Of a stretch of 64,000 bases of DNA, positions 60,338 to 64,000 are shown piece after piece. Position numbers and translations under genes: made by a program. The number at the start of each line of letters is the position of its first letter. Within the stretch, counting starts at the first letter, position 1. The stretch lies in contig CAMVUM010000005.1 in NCBI GenBank assembly GCA_947170725.1, positions 1 through 64,000 on the forward strand, in the 5' to 3' direction. The notes beneath the pieces were generated by a model, which did not search any database, was not told the origin of the DNA, and was given only the letters and a program-made list of their open reading frames with translations. The DNA comes from an uncultured Prevotella sp. (GTDB lineage: Bacteria > Bacteroidota > Bacteroidia > Bacteroidales > Bacteroidaceae).

Positions 60338-61732
60338 ATGAGAAAATTACTGACTGTTCTAACGGCTATAATGGCTATCATTCAAGGAGTGAGCGCCCAG
60401 ACTTCCGGCATATCAACTCCGGACGAGACAGGTCTTCCTGTGGTCAACATAGAGACGGTTGACGGTGAAGAACCCACGTGCGACTACATAACCCACCCGG
60501 AAGGGGCAATGGGAGAAAGCATAACCAACGCAACAAAAGTGCCGGGAAGAGTGACCGTCAGCAAGAATGGAAACATCATCTTCGACAGTGGAGACTATGA
60601 GAAGAGCGTGAGCGGAATGACCGTAAAAATACGCGGAAACACAAGTGCATACGCCTCCAAAAAGCCGTTAAAGATAAAACTACAGAAGAAAGGCGACATG
60701 CTTTGCCGAGGAAACAGCATATATAACGACAAGAACTGGGTACTGCTCAACAACACAAACACTCTGAACACACTGATAGGCATGAAGCTGAGCGAGCTGA
60801 CCGGAGTGCAGTGGGTTCCGCAACTACAGTATGTAAACGTTGTCTTCAACGGCGAATATCGCGGAATATACATCCTCATTGAAGGAGTTGAACGGAACGA
60901 GACAGCCCGAATCAATGTCGACAAGAACGGAGGATATATCGTAGAGGCAGACCCGTACTGGTGGAAAGAAGATGTTTGTTTCGACACCGGCTACACGGGA
61001 ATGGACAAGAAATACACGTTCAAGTATCCTGACTCTGACGATATAACTCCGGAGCAGATTGACGAAATAAAGATATGTATAGAAGCCATGGAGAAATCCA
61101 TCGAGAACGGAACATACCCGGAACATATCGACGTGGCTTCATTCGCCACATGGCTCATCACCCACGATATTCTCGGAACTTGGGACAGCGCCGGCTCAAA
61201 CATATTCATGACCCGGAAAAATTCGTCGTCACCATTGGAAATGGGGCCTCTGTGGGATTTCGACACAATCATGAAGATGGAAGGAGACTGGGCAAGAGTG
61301 CACAACGATTTCTTCTACTTCAGGATGCTCTTCGACAACAGCAACAAGACATTTGCAAAAACATACAAGGAAACATACGACAGACTTCGGTCAAGCGTGT
61401 TCGACGGCATAACGAACTTCATTGACTCATACGTCAAGTCCGACGACGCGGCGGCACTCGACCGCGCATACGAGCTGGAAAACCGCCTTCTCGGCTACGA
61501 CAACACCACTGTCGCGGAAATGGCTATGGAGCTGAGACAATGGTTCGGAAGCCGCAGGACATGGCTCGACAGTGCTGTCAGCACAATCAGCACCGACGAA
61601 ACGGGAATCACCGAAACCAGCCGCGACGACCGGAGTCTCTCCGGAACCCTCCATGATCTGACAGGACGCAGAGTCGACAGCAGCTACAAAGGTATTGTCA
61701 TCAACGGAAAAAGAAAGATAATCGTACGTTAA
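60338..61732 (+). CDS. CotH kinase family protein, exported, with T9SS-like tail
   Basis: Secreted protein of 464 residues: signal peptide MRKLLTVLTAIMAIIQGVSA, a region (about 30-75) leading to VKIRGNTSAYASKKPLKIKLQKK, the atypical kinase core (KNWVLLNNTNTLNTLIGMKLSEL, YRGIYILIEGVERN, GPLWDFDTIMKMEG) and a short tail (LHDLTGRRVDSSYKGIVIN) like a T9SS or PorSS sorting signal. CotH proteins can phosphorylate proteins on the cell surface; a partner is unknown. It follows porZ by 57 bases and may be transcribed with it. Confidence 0.88.
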   Translation: MRKLLTVLTAIMAIIQGVSAQTSGISTPDETGLPVVNIETVDGEEPTCDYITHPEGAMGESITNATKVPGRVTVSKNGNIIFDSGDYEKSVSGMTVKIRGNTSAYASKKPLKIKLQKKGDMLCRGNSIYNDKNWVLLNNTNTLNTLIGMKLSELTGVQWVPQLQYVNVVFNGEYRGIYILIEGVERNETARINVDKNGGYIVEADPYWWKEDVCFDTGYTGMDKKYTFKYPDSDDITPEQIDEIKICIEAMEKSIENGTYPEHIDVASFATWLITHDILGTWDSAGSNIFMTRKNSSSPLEMGPLWDFDTIMKMEGDWARVHNDFFYFRMLFDNSNKTFAKTYKETYDRLRSSVFDGITNFIDSYVKSDDAAALDRAYELENRLLGYDNTTVAEMAMELRQWFGSRRTWLDSAVSTISTDETGITETSRDDRSLSGTLHDLTGRRVDSSYKGIVINGKRKIIVR

Positions 61733-61751
61733 GCTGACAACAACCGCAAAA

Positions 61752-61823
61752 AGAAAACGGCTGTGGAAAAACCTACAGACGGACAGACATCCGCCATTGA
61801 AAGTTTTTCCACAGCCGTTTTCT
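61752..61823. terminator. Bidirectional terminator between CotH and fucosyltransferase genes
   Basis: AGAAAACGGCTGTGGAAAAAC / GTTTTTCCACAGCCGTTTTCT, 21 bases per arm, then T-rich. Confidence 0.9.
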
Positions 61824-61852
61824 TTTTTTCCTTATATCGTTTCCCGCTGCCG

Positions 61853-62656
61853 TCAGAGCCTTATCCAGTTGTCGGGAAATATGTCTGGGTCATCCCATCT
61901 GTACCACTTTCTCGGACAAACAACCGCACCGCCGTTCCTGTTGAGCATCGCCGCCCAATAGGAAAATGTGCTGTTGGCTATTATATTCGCCTTACATTCC
62001 GACATCAGCAGCATGTCTGCCCAATTGTCCCGTCCGCGGTTTAAGTCCACATAGACGGCGGAATCCGGCCTTATGTGCTCCTTTGCCCACTCCGGATCGT
62101 CTGAGAAAATATAGTATGTGGCACCATTCATCAGTGTTTCCATCCGGCCGATGGCGTCATGGTAATAATGTTCCGTGCAGTAGCGGCCGAAATTTCCGAA
62201 GTTTTCTCCTTCCATATAGTCTCCGCGTCTGACATGCAGCGCCACCGAGCGTGACTCTCTTATCCGTCCGAGCATCCAGAGGCAATCCTCCGAAAGATTT
62301 TCCGTGCGAAACCTGAACATACTGCTGACGTCCACATCACTATAGAAATGGCGGTCGAGCCAGTAGCCGTCGAATACCACATCCCAACAGGTGAACTCAC
62401 GGTCATTTTCCCAACGAGTCAGTCCGAGCCGTTTCGCCAGCACATAGATACGCGAAAACGCATCCGTCAGCGGCCGTGATTCAGGAAGCCGCAGGTTGAA
62501 GACACGTTCCAGCTCCAGTCCGCCATGTACATCGAGCGAGCCGGACCTGTAGCATCCGTAGATTCTTTCGCCGGGAAACGTCCGCTCCAGATACCGGTAA
62601 AGGGCATATGCAAACATCTGATTGCCCAGTCCGCCGAGAAAATTGACAATTCTCAT
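61853..62656 (-). CDS. Alpha-1,2-fucosyltransferase family 11
   Basis: GT11 enzyme that would transfer L-fucose from GDP-fucose to a galactose acceptor in surface glycan synthesis. Motifs: the N-terminal FLGGLGNQMFAYALYRYLE, HVRRGDYMEG (donor-binding HxRRGDY), FSDDPEWAKEH and ANSTFSYWAAMLN. Length 267 aa is close to the bacterial norm. It lies 31 bases from nadA upstream and probably shares its transcript. Confidence 0.92.
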   Translation of the reverse strand: MRIVNFLGGLGNQMFAYALYRYLERTFPGERIYGCYRSGSLDVHGGLELERVFNLRLPESRPLTDAFSRIYVLAKRLGLTRWENDREFTCWDVVFDGYWLDRHFYSDVDVSSMFRFRTENLSEDCLWMLGRIRESRSVALHVRRGDYMEGENFGNFGRYCTEHYYHDAIGRMETLMNGATYYIFSDDPEWAKEHIRPDSAVYVDLNRGRDNWADMLLMSECKANIIANSTFSYWAAMLNRNGGAVVCPRKWYRWDDPDIFPDNWIRL

Positions 62657-62687
62657 CCTCCGATGTCCGTCATTCTTCCGTCTTCCC

Positions 62688-63677
62688 TCAACTCATCTCC
62701 AGCATTCTCACAATGGGCTTGACAGCCTCGCGGGCCACGTCAGGATCAACCTCTACGGATGGCCATTCGTGGAGCAGCGTATTATAGATTTTCCTCATCG
62801 TGTTCATCTTCATATAGTCGCACTCGTTGCAGGAGCAGCCCACGGAGCCTTCGCCGATTTCCGGCGGAACGGGAATGAAAGTCTTGTCGGGACACTGACG
62901 TGTCATCTCATGGAGAATTCCGGCTTCCGTGACAACGATGAATTCGCGGTCGTCACTTTCCATGGCGTGCTTCAGCAGAACAGCCGTAGACCCGACCACA
63001 TCGGCAACGGCCAGAACCGGGCCTTTGCACTCCGGATGGGCCAGCACCTTCGCACCGGGATGTTCTGCTTTCAGACGTACAATCTCGGCCACAGAAAAAC
63101 GTTCGTGAACGTGACATCCGCCATGCCACAGAAGCATGTTGCGGCCCGTCACACCATTTATATATGATCCGAGGTTGTAGTCCGGGCCGAAGATGATCTT
63201 CTCGCCAGCGGGAAGTGACTCGACAATCCGGCGTGCATTTCCGCTCGTCACAACAACATCGGTCAGAGCCTTGACGGCGGCAGTCGTATTGACGTAGCTC
63301 ACAACGGTGTGGTCAGGATGTTCCTCCTTGAACCGCTTGAGGTCTTCAGCGCGGCAGGAATCAGCCAGCGAACATCCGGCATTGAGATCGGGACAGAGCA
63401 CAAGTTTGTCCGGCGAAAGAATCTTGCACGTCTCAGCCATGAAGTGGACGCCGCACATGACGATTATCCGTGCGTCGGTTTCAGCCGCCTTGCGTGCCAA
63501 AGCAAGCGAATCGCCAACAAAATCGGCCACGTCCTGTATTTCTCCCTGCGTGTAGTAGTGGGCCATGATCACGGCCTTCTTCTCACGACACATCCGTCTG
63601 ATTTCGCTCTTCAAGTCCGTGCCTTCGGCTACGGGCTCGTCAATGTAGCCCTTTTCGAGCCATTCCGTTTTCAACAT
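62688..63677 (-). CDS. nadA: Quinolinate synthase
   Basis: 4Fe-4S enzyme that condenses iminoaspartate with dihydroxyacetone phosphate to quinolinate in NAD synthesis. Visible: VIMAHYYTQGEIQDVADFVGDSL, MCGVHFMAETCKILSPDK, DLNAGCSLADSC, FGPDYNLGSYI, HPECKGPVLAVADVVGST and GCSCNECDYMKMNT with the cluster cysteines. Length 329 aa is typical. nadB and nadC are not in the window. Confidence 0.97.
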   Translation of the reverse strand: MLKTEWLEKGYIDEPVAEGTDLKSEIRRMCREKKAVIMAHYYTQGEIQDVADFVGDSLALARKAAETDARIIVMCGVHFMAETCKILSPDKLVLCPDLNAGCSLADSCRAEDLKRFKEEHPDHTVVSYVNTTAAVKALTDVVVTSGNARRIVESLPAGEKIIFGPDYNLGSYINGVTGRNMLLWHGGCHVHERFSVAEIVRLKAEHPGAKVLAHPECKGPVLAVADVVGSTAVLLKHAMESDDREFIVVTEAGILHEMTRQCPDKTFIPVPPEIGEGSVGCSCNECDYMKMNTMRKIYNTLLHEWPSVEVDPDVAREAVKPIVRMLEMS

Positions 63678-64000
63678 CGTTTTATTATATTTATTTCTTT
63701 CTTTTTTAATTTAAAAATGTTATGTTATGGATGATGTGCTGTTGATATGTGAAAAACTTTCTTCTCTTTTTCTTGCGTATTTCGTTATAAAACTGTGGTT
63801 CGTCAATATCAACAATCATTGTTGAAACTTACATGCTGATAATGAGCATTATCGCATGTTTATCCACAATATCCCATTTCGGTGCAAATTTAATAAGTTT
63901 ATATCTTTTTCTGCCAATAATCTGTTGAAAACTTGCTGAAAAGCCCTTAATAACCCTGTTGATATCCATGTTTCGCGGCGGTATGTGTGAAGCCTGTTGA
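63678..64000. other. Intergenic region to the window end
   Basis: AT-rich, with no gene within the window. TAAATTTG on the minus strand at 63885-63892 may be the nadA promoter (leader about 200 bases). One TTATCCACA (63861-63869) fits the DnaA-box consensus, and TGTTGA occurs five times, but a single box is not an origin. Confidence 0.5.

Noticed and set aside
63861-63869. TTATCCACA, a DnaA-box match near the window end
   Set aside because: A single 9-base match is expected by chance about once in a window of this size on two strands; no cluster and no dnaA or dnaN nearby.

Overview
The window looks like chromosomal DNA from a Bacteroidales bacterium, most like Prevotellaceae, with mid-range GC. 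The evidence is: promoters of the Bacteroidetes type (TAnnTTTG at -7, several with TTTG 19-20 bases upstream); the uppS-bamA-ompH-ompH cluster; ATP-type pckA; a succinylornithine-type carbamoyltransferase; SusR-like and PCMD-domain proteins; and PorZ with other proteins carrying type IX secretion tails. The genus is an inference. No rRNA, tRNA, CRISPR array, transposase, integrase or phage gene was seen. About 50 protein genes are supported, including a 53-residue rubredoxin too short for the ORF track.

Layout. 1-2.8 kb: radC (cut by the window edge), rbfA, a LolC/E-type permease. 2.9-11.5 kb, minus strand: an envelope-biogenesis cluster (DUF6242 lipoprotein, DUF6089-like barrel, uppS, bamA, three OmpH/Skp proteins, murI). 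11.8-15 kb: a candidate small RNA, pckA, upp. 15-16 kb: a gene-free stretch with a cruciform repeat. 16.1-18.8 kb: three tandem FKBP prolyl isomerases. 18.9-24.1 kb: a membrane-spanning AraC-type regulator divergent from a GH31 glycosidase, the pair bounded by inverted repeats. 24.3-33.3 kb: ychF, lgt, a carbohydrate esterase plus GH115 glucuronidase pair, pdxB, DUF4254 with a GT9 glycosyltransferase, rubredoxin. 34.2-38.6 kb: MATE exporter, cytidylate-kinase-like protein, phosphoesterase, a sigma-region-4-like protein, purT. 38.7-42.5 kb: surface-sugar genes (acyltransferase, FdtA-type ketoisomerase, N-acyltransferase, DegT aminotransferase). 42.6-46.2 kb: a PCMD/barrel operon. 46.9-53.5 kb: AsnC regulator, a C26-M19 peptidase fusion, an M28-type lipoprotein, argF', SGNH hydrolase, an unknown protein. 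54.5-63.7 kb: leuS, rdgB, porZ, a CotH protein, GT11 fucosyltransferase, nadA.

The genes are mostly housekeeping plus envelope and glycan functions. bamA, the Skp proteins, FKBPs, lgt, the LolC/E-like permease and porZ all serve export and assembly of surface proteins. The GH31, GH115 and esterase genes fit breakdown of plant hemicellulose. The sugar genes fit LPS or glycan decoration.

The least ordinary signal is repeat DNA. At least four families of short dispersed or palindromic repeats fill the intergenic regions, and several copies are read as protein: a 198-bp foldback element sits in frame inside the C26-M19 gene, a 36-bp palindrome sits inside the DegT aminotransferase, and repeat sequence appears to supply the ends of RadC, MATE, the acyltransferase, FdtA and the M28 protein. 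Other points for follow-up are the leaderless promoter of the regulator, the inverted repeats around the regulator/GH31 pair, and a promoter-plus-terminator small RNA beside pckA.
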